Shown piece by piece: positions 1-8,827 of a DNA stretch of 64,000 bases. The stretch covers positions 3,583,178 to 3,647,177 of the forward strand of contig NZ_CP036263.1 of NCBI RefSeq assembly GCF_007741515.1, in the 5' to 3' direction. The position numbers were made by a program, and so were the translations under genes. The notes under the pieces were generated by a model. That model did no database searches, had not been told where the DNA came from, and saw only the letters and a list, made by a program, of their open reading frames with translations. This DNA comes from Adhaeretor mobilis (GTDB lineage Bacteria; Planctomycetota; Planctomycetia; Pirellulales; Lacipirellulaceae). Each line of letters opens with the position of its first letter. Position 1 is the stretch's first letter.

Positions 1-615
1 TGCCGCTTGCCCGAGCTGCCCCAGCCAACGGTTCACATTACTTGCCACGTATTTCGAGTCATTCTTACTGGTGACGGGAAGTCGCGTGATAGTCAAACTG
101 AGAGGCACGGGTTCAGCAGGAATGCGAACCTCGGCATATTGCCCCGCTTCGCCGCGTGAATCAAACCAACCGGGCGGATTCTCCCAGTGGGGTGCGAGGG
201 AATCTTGCTTCTCGTCTCGCGTGAATTCCAGGCTTGCTAACCACTGATTGAATGGCTCGCGAAGCCGTGTCGCATCAGCAGCCGGTGCGCTAAGCTTGAA
301 GAACCAAGCAAAGCGCTGGACGGGCTCACTGCCCGCTTGCGGCTTCGCCACTTTGCCATTCGACTCGTCATTATCTGACGCGTTACTACTTGCTTCCTCG
401 CGAATCACCACCGCAGCCAGAATGTGCTCTAACCCCGACTGATACGTCTGTAAATCAAAAGGCTTGGCCGGCGTTTCAGTGCGTGGTCGAGTTTGCACGA
501 AAACAGTGGGTTCCTCCTGGCAGCCAGTGCTAACGAGCGCCATGAGCACAAGTAACATGCAAGCCTCGCCTACGAGGTTGCGTACGCGTGCCTGAGAGAA
601 CCAGAGATTGGGCAT
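1..615 (-). CDS. Partial putative lipoprotein of unknown function (C-terminus beyond left edge)
   Basis: An open frame of 205 codons runs without a stop from an ATG at 613-615 to the left edge of the window, so the C-terminus is missing. Residues 14-31 are hydrophobic and are followed by Cys32 (V-S-T-G-C), which resembles a lipoprotein signal although the lipobox is weak at position -3. The mature part is hydrophilic, with a Trp/Phe-rich segment (FAWFFKL) and a 'GQYAEVRIPAE' segment. I do not recognise the family. It is transcribed leftwards, away from the next minus-strand gene by about 220 nt. An alternative start is the Met at residue 25, which would leave almost no signal peptide, so the first ATG is preferred. 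Confidence 0.7.
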   Translation of the reverse strand, partial: MPNLWFSQARVRNLVGEACMLLVLMALVSTGCQEEPTVFVQTRPRTETPAKPFDLQTYQSGLEHILAAVVIREEASSNASDNDESNGKVAKPQAGSEPVQRFAWFFKLSAPAADATRLREPFNQWLASLEFTRDEKQDSLAPHWENPPGWFDSRGEAGQYAEVRIPAEPVPLSLTITRLPVTSKNDSKYVASNVNRWLGQLGQAA

Positions 616-753
616 AGAACCAGTGATCGCGATCTTAAAAGATCATCGATCTCGAAGCGGCCTGGGGCAGCCAAAGGTGGGCGGGGGCTACTGCAGTCGT
701 CGCAGTGCAATTGCGCCATTATATGCGGTCCGCGCCGCAAGCCTAGGCCATCA

Positions 754-834
754 CCGCTTGCGACTTAGCTGAGGTTGGCGATGGTTCGTGATGAAAAAGC
801 ACTTGCCAGGAGACAGTTGCTAAGCCGCGAGCGG
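754..834. terminator. Inverted repeat just after the acidic HTH gene
   Basis: The arms at 754-769 (ccgcttgcgacttagc) and 819-834 (gctaagccgcgagcgg) are inverse complements at 14 of 16 positions, with a 49-nt spacer. The right arm directly abuts the stop codon of the minus-strand gene that ends at 835. It may act as a transcript end. The same arm sequence recurs in other intergenic gaps of the window, so it may also be a dispersed repeat. Confidence 0.5.
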
Positions 835-2547
835 CTATTTCAGGCCAAACATTCCTAATAAACCATCAAGCAAGGAGCTATTTAACGACGTCGTTTCATC
901 CCAGCTCCAGATGTTACGAATCATGTCGGTTAGCAACATGATCGATAGCATCGAAAGCATCGCACAGCCGGCCAGTGACAGGATATTCCAAATACTGTAA
1001 TCGCTATCGGAGCGGACGGCAGCAGCTCCGCCTCCGGCGTACACTCCCGCCCCCAGTTCGTCCATCGGTACAGCATCATCTTCGGTGAGCAGCACAGCAT
1101 CGCCAGTATCTTCGGCGAAGGCATCCCCGCCGAGAATACCTGCATCGCTCGCACCGAAATCGTCTTCGACGGCATCAAGAGCGATGACTTGGGAGCTGCT
1201 ATCGGGATCCTCATCGATCGCACCCTCGGAAAGCGGCGTGAGTTGGAAATCCTCATCTTCCTGTACAGCAGCCTTTTGACTGCCCCCAGCGGCAGGAATA
1301 TCGTCGGCAACCAGCGAGAAATCAGGATCGGAATCGGTGCCGCCGAGGGACAGGGAACTAAGGATTGCCGAGCCACCCATTTCCAATGGGATGTCGTCGA
1401 GTGCTAAGCCGCTGTCAGAGGGCGATACCAAGTTGATGCCGCTATCGCCGCTGTTGAGTGTGACGTCGCTGCCGCTGCCGTCGGCGAGTACAAAATCGCT
1501 GCCGCTGCCTCCAAGGTCGATATCGGAATCTCCGACGGCCGAGTCACTCGGGGCAAGTTCTAACTCAAGTTCTTCCTCGACATTGGGGTCTGTCCCGTCG
1601 TCAGCAATTTCTAGCTCTAGATCGGACGGCACGGGGTCGGTGCCATCATCGGCTGCAATTTCTAAGTCAGAGGGCACGGGATCGGTTCCGTCGTCGTCCA
1701 GGGTCAGATCGCTATCAAGTTCTGCGCTCGGTTTTGGCGCTGCTGCTGCCGCTGCTTTCACCTTTGCAGCTTCCTCGGGAGAGAGAATACGGCTCGACTC
1801 TGCCTCGAGGTCGATTTCCAGCTCGTCCAGGTCTTCGAAGGCGCTCATGCCGCCCGATTCGTCGGTCAGCTCGTCCAACACGCCCGAGCCGGCGATCCCC
1901 GAGGAGAGTACGTCCGAGGCGCCCGGATCGGAAGCTAGTTCCAGTTCGCTGCCATCGGTGTCGTCCTCACTGGCTAGTTCAAGATCTGCATCTTCGAGCC
2001 CCAGTTCTTCCTTCCCGATAATCGTGCTCGCAGGTGCGGCAACCGACTCACCAAGCTCTTCTTCGCTCAGCAGAATAGAATCTGCGGGGTCGGTGGCATC
2101 CGGGTCGTCGATGATGACATCGCTCGCCTCGGCCAGTTCGATATCTTCCAGCTCGCCAAGTTCGAGAGAGCTTTCTTCAGCCTTAGAAGGAACAGGCTTC
2201 GACGCTTCTTTTGATCCCATATCGAGGTCGAGGCCGCTGCTTTCTAGGCTCAACTCTTCTGTATCAAGTGCCAGATCGTCGTCATCGGCAAGTTTCAGGT
2301 CATCGTCGTCTTCTACTTCGATGGGTGCGGAGGCTTCCAGCTCGTCATCAGGCACTAAGCCGATGTCACTGGGCGGCGCAGGCTCGGGGACGCCGTCGGC
2401 GGACATTTTCTCAATTTCGTCGCCACGGAACTTCCAGCTGCCGCCATCGCGATAGGCACGCAACTCGCCCGACTCGCGGAGCTGATTGAGTCGCTCCGAG
2501 GTGATGCCAAGCTTTTCCAGTGCATCTTCAAATTTCAGGAAGTCCAT
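835..2547 (-). CDS. HTH-domain protein with long acidic linker and C-terminal membrane anchor
   Basis: 570 residues. Residues 1-52 (LKFEDALEKLGITSERLNQL, then RAYRDGGSWKF) look like an excisionase/MerR-type winged helix. About residues 53-510 are extremely rich in Asp, Glu, Ser, Gly and Leu with no predicted fold, and include three near copies of a DDGTDP unit. Around residues 518-545 lies one strong hydrophobic helix, followed by a short tail. This predicts a tail-anchored protein with its putative DNA- or protein-binding head in the cytoplasm. A CGAGG ribosome site precedes the ATG. Planctomycetes commonly encode proteins of this layout; the function is unknown. The Ser-rich open frame on the opposite strand is a by-product of the acidic codons. 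Confidence 0.85.
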   Translation of the reverse strand: MDFLKFEDALEKLGITSERLNQLRESGELRAYRDGGSWKFRGDEIEKMSADGVPEPAPPSDIGLVPDDELEASAPIEVEDDDDLKLADDDDLALDTEELSLESSGLDLDMGSKEASKPVPSKAEESSLELGELEDIELAEASDVIIDDPDATDPADSILLSEEELGESVAAPASTIIGKEELGLEDADLELASEDDTDGSELELASDPGASDVLSSGIAGSGVLDELTDESGGMSAFEDLDELEIDLEAESSRILSPEEAAKVKAAAAAAPKPSAELDSDLTLDDDGTDPVPSDLEIAADDGTDPVPSDLELEIADDGTDPNVEEELELELAPSDSAVGDSDIDLGGSGSDFVLADGSGSDVTLNSGDSGINLVSPSDSGLALDDIPLEMGGSAILSSLSLGGTDSDPDFSLVADDIPAAGGSQKAAVQEDEDFQLTPLSEGAIDEDPDSSSQVIALDAVEDDFGASDAGILGGDAFAEDTGDAVLLTEDDAVPMDELGAGVYAGGGAAAVRSDSDYSIWNILSLAGCAMLSMLSIMLLTDMIRNIWSWDETTSLNSSLLDGLLGMFGLK

Positions 2548-2684
2548 TGAAACCTCGGGCCTTTTTGCATGAACGGCTCCGCTACGAAGCGAAGTCGATC
2601 GATTAGGCTCGCGGCGCCAACTTCCGTGCGATGCACACTGGCGAGCTGATTAGTCTTTTCTCTGTCGATCGCGAACGGTCGCGA

Positions 2685-3035
2685 TTATCTCGAACGGTCT
2701 TGAGCGTTGCGAATCTCTTGGGGCAACGGTTCGCCGGTGTTGAAGCTGGTCATCTCCATATCGTAGCGCAACGGGCGAACACTCTTCAGTTGAATCTTAC
2801 CTTTTTCCTCGCCCTGAGCGCTAATGTAATAGACGCTCATGACTCGGGTTTGCGGATCGACCAGAATCGCCTGAGTCGAGCCACCTTCGATTTCTTGAAA
2901 ATATGTGATGAGATTGCCCTGTGAGCTCAACGTGCCTGGTTGACCGCTGTAGCTCGGTTGGGCAGCCCCTAACCACCCGACGATGGCCACGGCCAAGCTA
3001 AACATCCCCACACTCATCCAGTGTGTGTCACGCAT
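2685..3035 (-). CDS. Small secreted protein of unknown function
   Basis: 116 residues from the ATG at 3033-3035 (MRDTHW). A hydrophobic stretch at about residues 8-24 followed by small residues looks like a signal peptide. The mature part includes QTRVMSVYYISAQGEEKGKI and an acidic/polar C-terminus, and may form a small beta domain. An upstream in-frame Met at 3059 would add eight charged residues before the signal and is less likely. It is encoded upstream of the acidic HTH gene on the same strand (137-nt gap) and divergently from hisN. The family is unrecognised; I infer a periplasmic protein. Confidence 0.65.
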   Translation of the reverse strand: MRDTHWMSVGMFSLAVAIVGWLGAAQPSYSGQPGTLSSQGNLITYFQEIEGGSTQAILVDPQTRVMSVYYISAQGEEKGKIQLKSVRPLRYDMEMTSFNTGEPLPQEIRNAQDRSR

Positions 3036-3323
3036 TTTGTGCTCCTTCTTGGGCAACAAGTATCATTGCCCCGGCTGAGGGAAGCCAGCTTTCATCCACT
3101 TCTATTCTAAAAGCGGCTCCCCGAGTTTCAAGAAAAAATCGCCCCATCCTCTTGCGACTACTTAACTTACCCCCACCGTACAACCGCTATGAGCCGCCCC
3201 AAAGGGGGCCCGAGTGAGGCATTTTCGAAACGTGAGTCTAAAACGAGGCTCAAACGGCCACAATGGGAACTGCAAGTGGCGGAGCTATTTCCAGCCAATC
3301 GTGGCTTTGGTAGCCTGCAAAGT

Positions 3324-4133
3324 ATGACTAGCACCCCAGAACAAGCCGCCCAGGACCGCCTTGAATTAGCCATCGAGATCGCCCGCAAGGCCGGGGGGGA
3401 GACCCTCAAGTGGTTCCGGAATTCGTCCCTAGAGGTTGAGCGCAAGGGGGACGGTTCACCCGTTACCGCAGCGGATCAGGCAGCCGAGCGGCTGCTTCGC
3501 GATGAGATAGCTGAGCGATTTCCCGATGACGGGATCGTCGGCGAAGAATACGGGGAAACGCTTGGAACCAGTGCCTATCGGTGGGTTCTCGACCCGATCG
3601 ATGGGACCAAATCGTTCATCAGCGGAGTGCCGCTCTACACTACGCTCGTCGCGGTCATGGAAGAAAATGAACCCCTGATCGGGGTTATCTACGCCCCCGC
3701 AACAGAGGAAATGCTCTTCGCCCGCACAGGTGGCAAAGCAGTTTACGCGGTGGGCAAAGCCCCTGCTCAGCAAGTTCGTGTGTCCGAAGTCTCGTCTCTC
3801 TCAGAGGCAACCTTTCTGACCACCAGCGTTCCGGCTTTCGATAAAGATCGCGATCCGGCCGACCGAGCTGCCTACCAGCGATTGGAATCTGCTTGCCGGC
3901 TGAGTCGCACTTGGGGTGATGCCTACGGGTATTTGCTCGTGGCGACAGGCCGGGCGGAGATCATGGTCGATCCGGCCCTTAATCTGTGGGATGCCGCCTG
4001 TTTACAGCCCATCATCGAAGCCGCCGGTGGCGTTTACACAGGCTGGAATGGCGAGCCCTCAGTCCACTGCGGTGACGCCATCGCTACGAATGCAGTGTTG
4101 GCCGAAGCCGCCAGAGCACTGCTGGTGGAGTGA
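3324..4133 (+). CDS. hisN: Histidinol-phosphatase, inositol-monophosphatase family
   Basis: 269 residues from the ATG at 3324 (MTSTPEQAAQ). The open frame continues 45 codons upstream but that part is basic and unlike the family. Metal-dependent phosphatase motifs are present: GEEYG (metal-binding Glu), DPIDGTKSFISG, and WDAACLQPIIEAAGG near the C-terminus. The DPIDGTKSFISG form is typical of HisN-type histidinol-phosphatases rather than SuhB, so the likely reaction is L-histidinol phosphate to L-histidinol in histidine synthesis. Other IMPase-family substrates cannot be excluded. No other his gene is adjacent. A 310-nt gap with an inverted repeat follows. Confidence 0.85.
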   Translation: MTSTPEQAAQDRLELAIEIARKAGGETLKWFRNSSLEVERKGDGSPVTAADQAAERLLRDEIAERFPDDGIVGEEYGETLGTSAYRWVLDPIDGTKSFISGVPLYTTLVAVMEENEPLIGVIYAPATEEMLFARTGGKAVYAVGKAPAQQVRVSEVSSLSEATFLTTSVPAFDKDRDPADRAAYQRLESACRLSRTWGDAYGYLLVATGRAEIMVDPALNLWDAACLQPIIEAAGGVYTGWNGEPSVHCGDAIATNAVLAEAARALLVE

Positions 4134-4200
4134 ATCGGACTGCAATTCAGGTCAATTTCACGGGGAAACGAGCAGATGGACTACAAAGTCCACACCTCGT

Positions 4201-4292
4201 GTCATTCCGACAGCCGTCTCAGCGGCGGAGGAATCCGGTCAACCCAGCGTTCAAACTGGATTCCTCAGTCGTTCGACTCGTTTCGGAATGAC
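4201..4292. repeat. Nested inverted repeat of the gtcattccga type
   Basis: The outer arms are gtcattccga (4201-4210) and tcggaatgac (4283-4292), a perfect inverse match. The inner arms are gaggaatcc (4228-4236) and ggattcctc (4258-4266), also perfect. The whole element forms a long imperfect palindrome. Similar 'gtcattccga...ggaatgac' elements are dispersed intergenic repeats in many bacterial genomes; whether it is mobile or structural is unknown. Confidence 0.75.
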
Positions 4293-4337
4293 ATAGGCTT
4301 GACTTTGCATTTCTGCGGTCAATCAGACTCCCCGGCG

Positions 4338-4365
4338 TTGCGTAAAGCCCGTGGAGCCGTATACT
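4338..4365 (+). promoter_or_regulatory. Candidate sigma70-type promoter of rpmB
   Basis: A -35-like TTGCGT (4338-4343) is separated by 16 nt from a -10-like TATACT (4360-4365). This would start transcription near 4372 and give a leader of about 70 nt before the rpmB ATG. It is inferred by eye from consensus similarity. Confidence 0.5.
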
Positions 4366-4444
4366 TAGCGGTTTGCCAGAACCAAAATATCGCGGACAGT
4401 CTGCGATTCAATTAGCCAAGAGACACGAGAAACGAGTAACCATC

Positions 4445-4720
4445 ATGGCCCGTCAATGTGAAGTCTGTGGCAAAGGTGCCCAGCTTGGAAATCAAGTTAC
4501 TACCCGAGGTAAGAAGAAATACCTGGGTGGTGTGGGTACGAAAATCACGGGCATTACGCGCCGCAAGTTCAAGCCAAATCTGCAACGCGTCCACGTGAGC
4601 TTGCCTAACGGTACCCGCAAGGCGATGCAAGTTTGCACGCAGTGCATTCGCTCTGGAGCCGTAAAGAAGGTCGTCCGCAAGGCCCCCTTCAAGGTGCCCC
4701 AGGATACTGCGAAGAAGTAA
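4445..4720 (+). CDS. rpmB: 50S ribosomal protein L28
   Basis: 91 residues from the ATG at 4445 (MARQCEVCGK). L28 is a structural protein of the large ribosomal subunit. Family signs are CEVCGK at the start, TRRKFKPNLQRV in the middle and the basic C-terminus. Two Cys pairs (C5/C8 and C64/C67) show the zinc-binding form of L28. The protein is somewhat longer than typical forms because of residues between the first pair and the TRRKF segment. A candidate promoter lies about 80 nt upstream. An inverted repeat separates it from gatC. Confidence 0.95.
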   Translation: MARQCEVCGKGAQLGNQVTTRGKKKYLGGVGTKITGITRRKFKPNLQRVHVSLPNGTRKAMQVCTQCIRSGAVKKVVRKAPFKVPQDTAKK

Positions 4721-4778
4721 AGTAGTTCCTGATTGGTGCTCCAACTGACCTAATGCTTGGGTATTATTTGGCAACCCT

Positions 4779-4841
4779 AACCCGAAGCGTAAGCGAGGGA
4801 GCATTATTTCACGGGCTTTTTCCTCGCTCACGCTTCGGGTT
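4779..4841. repeat. Inverted repeat with acccgaagcgtaagcgagg arms
   Basis: The left arm (4779-4798) and right arm (4822-4841, cctcgctcacgcttcgggtt) pair at 19 of 20 positions around a 23-nt loop. It lies between rpmB and gatC and could end the rpmB transcript. The same arm sequence is a common dispersed intergenic repeat in Pirellulales genomes as far as I recall, so it may be a REP-like element. Confidence 0.75.
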
Positions 4842-4878
4842 ACGAGACGATTCGCAACATCCTGAGCTTTTTTTAACT

Positions 4879-5169
4879 ATGGCGATCACCCGCGAAACCG
4901 TTGAGAAGGTCGCTTTGCTGGCGCGACTCAAGCTCTCAGAAACTGAGCTTGAGAAGATGACCGAGCAAATGGGGCAAATCGTCGGCTATGTGGATCAGCT
5001 CTCTGAGGTCGATACCGAGGGCGTCGAGCCAATGGCCCATGCCGTCGAGGTAACCAATGTTTTTGCTGAGGATGTGGTAGCCGAAAGCTTGCCCCGCGAG
5101 CAGGCGCTCTCCAATGCTCCAAGTAGCAATGAGCGGGGCTATCTTGTACCTGCTGTGCTTGGCGACTGA
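4879..5169 (+). CDS. gatC: Asp-tRNA(Asn)/Glu-tRNA(Gln) amidotransferase subunit C
   Basis: 96 residues from the ATG at 4879 (MAITRETVEK). GatC stabilises GatA and holds the GatCAB complex together; the complex converts Glu-tRNA(Gln), and often Asp-tRNA(Asn), to the amidated forms in the cytoplasm. Matching features are VAxLARLKLSE near the start, MGQIVGYVDQLSEVDTEGVEPM in the middle and the VPAVLGD end. The frame is open further upstream across the inverted repeat, but that part is unlike GatC. gatA starts 62 nt downstream, and gatB follows it. Confidence 0.93.
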   Translation: MAITRETVEKVALLARLKLSETELEKMTEQMGQIVGYVDQLSEVDTEGVEPMAHAVEVTNVFAEDVVAESLPREQALSNAPSSNERGYLVPAVLGD

Positions 5170-5231
5170 CAATTTCCCGTTCGCTGCTTCCCTATTAAAT
5201 TCTCGATCTAGCCATCGAACTGCACTCTGCA

Positions 5232-6773
<1,542 letters not shown>

Positions 6774-6786
6774 ACCACAATATTTT

Positions 6787-6820
6787 TGAACCACAGAGGA
6801 CACGGAGGCACACAGAGAAC
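6787..6820 (+). repeat. Copy of a 'ccacagaggacacggaggcac' type intergenic repeat
   Basis: The gap between gatA and gatB contains a direct-unit segment built on 'ccacagagga', 'cacggaggca' and 'cacagagaa'. Such sequences are widespread intergenic repeats in planctomycetes and verrucomicrobia; that statement is from memory. No protein-coding sense is apparent. Confidence 0.5.
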
Positions 6821-6968
6821 TAAGAGGTGCGTTTCGCTAATGCTCACGGCACCCTACTGTAAAACTTTATCAGTGGTATTAGTGCCATCCGTAGCGAACT
6901 ACTTGACCCCATGACCAACCACCGTGAACCTGGACCGCTTAGCAACACTGCTTCGTGGTTCCAATAGC

Positions 6969-8441
6969 ATGCCCGAACAACCCTACACTACTGTCATTGG
7001 CCTGGAAGTCCATGTGCAGCTTGCTACCCAAAGCAAGCTGTTTTGTCGTTGTTCTACGCAGTTTGGGGCAGAGCCAAACACGCAAACTTGCCCCGTGTGC
7101 ACGGGTTTGCCAGGCACACTACCGGTGATGAATGCTCATGCGTTTGAGCTTTCCCTGCAAACGGCCATTGCATTGAATTGTGATATCCCTGGATTCACCA
7201 AGTGGGATCGCAAACAGTATTACTACCCGGATTTGCCCAAAGGCTATCAGATCAGCCAGTTTGATTTGCCCATGTCGGACGACGGGTACTTGGAGATTGC
7301 CGATCCGAAGGATCGCTTCGAGCCAAAACGGGTTCGCATCCTGCGAGCGCATTTGGAAGAGGATGCCGGCAAGAGCGTTCACGATGAGGCGGCTGGAAAG
7401 GCCGATTCTGAGATCGATCTCAATCGCACGGGCACGCCGTTGCTGGAGATTGTTTCCGAGCCAGACATGCGTTCCTCGCTGGAAGCCCGGGCATTCTTAC
7501 AGGAGTTAAAGCTGCTGCTCACGTACATCGGCGTTTCTGATTGCAACATGCAAGAAGGTAGTCTACGAGTGGATGCGAACGTGAACTTACACCTCGAAAA
7601 AGATAGCGAAAAGGTCGCCACCCCCATCGTGGAGATCAAGAACATGAACAGCTTTCGTGCGGTCGAGCGTGCTATCGACTACGAAGCGAAGCGGCAATAT
7701 GACGAATGGCAGGAAACGGGTCGACGCCTGGGTGAATCGCCCAAACAAACACGTGGCTGGGACGATGCGGCTGGCGTGACGCGTGGCCAGCGATCCAAGG
7801 AGGAATCGAGCGACTACCGCTACTTCCCGGATCCCGACCTCATGCCGGTGACGACCACCGCCGAGCAGGTTGAAGCGGTACGTGCCGCATTGCCAGAGCT
7901 ACCAGCCGGCCTACGGCAGCGGCTCGGCGACGATTACTCCCTCGGGCACTACGATGCCGATGTGCTCGTGAACCAGGGCAGACCGGTTGTCGACTACTAT
8001 CTCACAGCTGCCGACGCCTCTGGCGATCCAAAGCTCACTTGTAACTGGGTGACCCAGGAGGTCCTCAGGGAGCTCAAGGACAAGGAAATCACGATCGAGC
8101 AGTTCGGCGTCTCTGCCGAAAGGCTCGCCGGTCTCGTGAAGGGGATCGACAGCGGTGCGATTCCCGGACCGCGGGGGCGGGAGGTGTTCACCACGATGCT
8201 CGCTGACGACTGCGATGCCCAAGAGGCCACTTCCAAGCTAGGAATCGAGCAAGTCGACGAGTCAGAACTTGTCGCACTCTGCCAAAAACTGGTCGACGCC
8301 AACCCTAAGATCGTTGCTGATGTGAAAGCGGGTAAGCAACAAGCCGTCGGAGCACTCATCGGCCAAGCGAAAGCGCAAAACCCAAATGTCGACCCGGGCC
8401 GCGTCCGTGAGATCTGCTTAGAGCTTGCTCAACAGAGCTAA
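6969..8441 (+). CDS. gatB: Asp/Glu-tRNA amidotransferase subunit B
   Basis: 490 residues from the ATG at 6969 (MPEQPYTTVIGLEVHVQL), the usual GatB beginning; an in-frame Met at 6924 would add 15 unlike residues. GatB binds the mischarged tRNA, phosphorylates the side chain and amidates it with ammonia from GatA. Family signs include GLEVHVQL, the Cys pairs CRCS and CPVC (zinc site), LPGTLPVMN, DRKQYYYPDLPKGYQISQ and YRYFPDPDL. The C-terminal YqeY/tail domain is present. It completes the gatCAB set with a gap of about 195 nt after gatA. Confidence 0.95.
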   Translation: MPEQPYTTVIGLEVHVQLATQSKLFCRCSTQFGAEPNTQTCPVCTGLPGTLPVMNAHAFELSLQTAIALNCDIPGFTKWDRKQYYYPDLPKGYQISQFDLPMSDDGYLEIADPKDRFEPKRVRILRAHLEEDAGKSVHDEAAGKADSEIDLNRTGTPLLEIVSEPDMRSSLEARAFLQELKLLLTYIGVSDCNMQEGSLRVDANVNLHLEKDSEKVATPIVEIKNMNSFRAVERAIDYEAKRQYDEWQETGRRLGESPKQTRGWDDAAGVTRGQRSKEESSDYRYFPDPDLMPVTTTAEQVEAVRAALPELPAGLRQRLGDDYSLGHYDADVLVNQGRPVVDYYLTAADASGDPKLTCNWVTQEVLRELKDKEITIEQFGVSAERLAGLVKGIDSGAIPGPRGREVFTTMLADDCDAQEATSKLGIEQVDESELVALCQKLVDANPKIVADVKAGKQQAVGALIGQAKAQNPNVDPGRVREICLELAQQS

Positions 8442-8451
8442 CTACAGAAGG

Positions 8452-8480
8452 TTGGAGAATTCCTCTCCACCGCATAGAAT
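8452..8480 (+). promoter_or_regulatory. Candidate sigma70-type promoter before the SAM_HAT C-domain gene
   Basis: TTGGAG (8452-8457) and TAGAAT (8475-8480) are separated by 17 nt, close to consensus. A start near 8487 would give a leader of about 35 nt to the ATG at 8522. This suggests the small gene and bioA form a unit separate from gatB. Confidence 0.5.
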
Positions 8481-8521
8481 AAGCGGTGCTATCACCCGAG
8501 CAAAACACTCTGAGTAAAGCG

Positions 8522-8824
8522 ATGGGAGCGACGACTGTGGCGAATAAGATCACCGGAAGTATTCAAAGCATCGACGCGCAAGGTAACCTTGTCACCAACA
8601 TTTCGAGCGAGCAGCTCGAAGGGGTACCTCGGGACGACTCGGTGGGGGTTTTCTGCGATGGACACGAAACTCGGGGCATTTTCCCCGCCAATCATGATCA
8701 ACCTCCTATGACGCTCATCGCAGTGATCGGTAGTAGTTCCTGTATCGAATTGGCCATCGTTGAAGACAGTGCGAGAATCATGCTCGGCGTCAGCCCCGGC
8801 GAGGCCGTGGAAGTAAAATGGTAA
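8522..8824 (+). CDS. Stand-alone C-terminal domain of SAM hydroxide adenosyltransferase (DUF62) family
   Basis: 100 residues from the ATG at 8522. The sequence matches only the C-terminal beta domain of SAM hydrolases/halogenases: GSIQSIDAQGNLVTNIS at the start (family pattern D-x-x-GN-x-x-TNI) and IGSSSCIELAIVEDSARIML...GEAVEVKW at the end. The N-terminal catalytic domain with its Asp and NDH motif is absent, and the upstream sequence is gatB plus a promoter, so this is not a frameshifted remnant of a larger gene nearby. Its stop is 3 nt from the bioA start, indicating translational coupling. Function is unknown; an adenosine or SAM-binding accessory role is inference. A Met at 8486 is possible but sits on the predicted transcript start. 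Confidence 0.8.
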   Translation: MGATTVANKITGSIQSIDAQGNLVTNISSEQLEGVPRDDSVGVFCDGHETRGIFPANHDQPPMTLIAVIGSSSCIELAIVEDSARIMLGVSPGEAVEVKW

Positions 8825-8827
8825 CCT

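Larger units (their letters stand above)
4134..4444. other. Intergenic gap hisN-rpmB
   Basis: This 311-nt gap has no convincing gene. It holds a nested inverted repeat (4201-4292) and a good sigma70-like promoter (4338-4365). Short open frames crossing it only translate the repeat. Confidence 0.7.

Noticed and set aside
1337-2455. Long plus-strand open frame (372 residues, Ser-rich) opposite the acidic HTH gene
   Set aside because: It is the antisense shadow of Asp/Glu/Ser codons; no ribosome site and a low-complexity composition.
3189-3323. Longer N-terminus for hisN
   Set aside because: The added 45 residues are basic and unlike the family; the ATG at 3324 gives the expected start.
4176-4415. 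Plus-strand open frame over the gtcattccga repeat
   Set aside because: It only translates the inverted repeat and promoter region.
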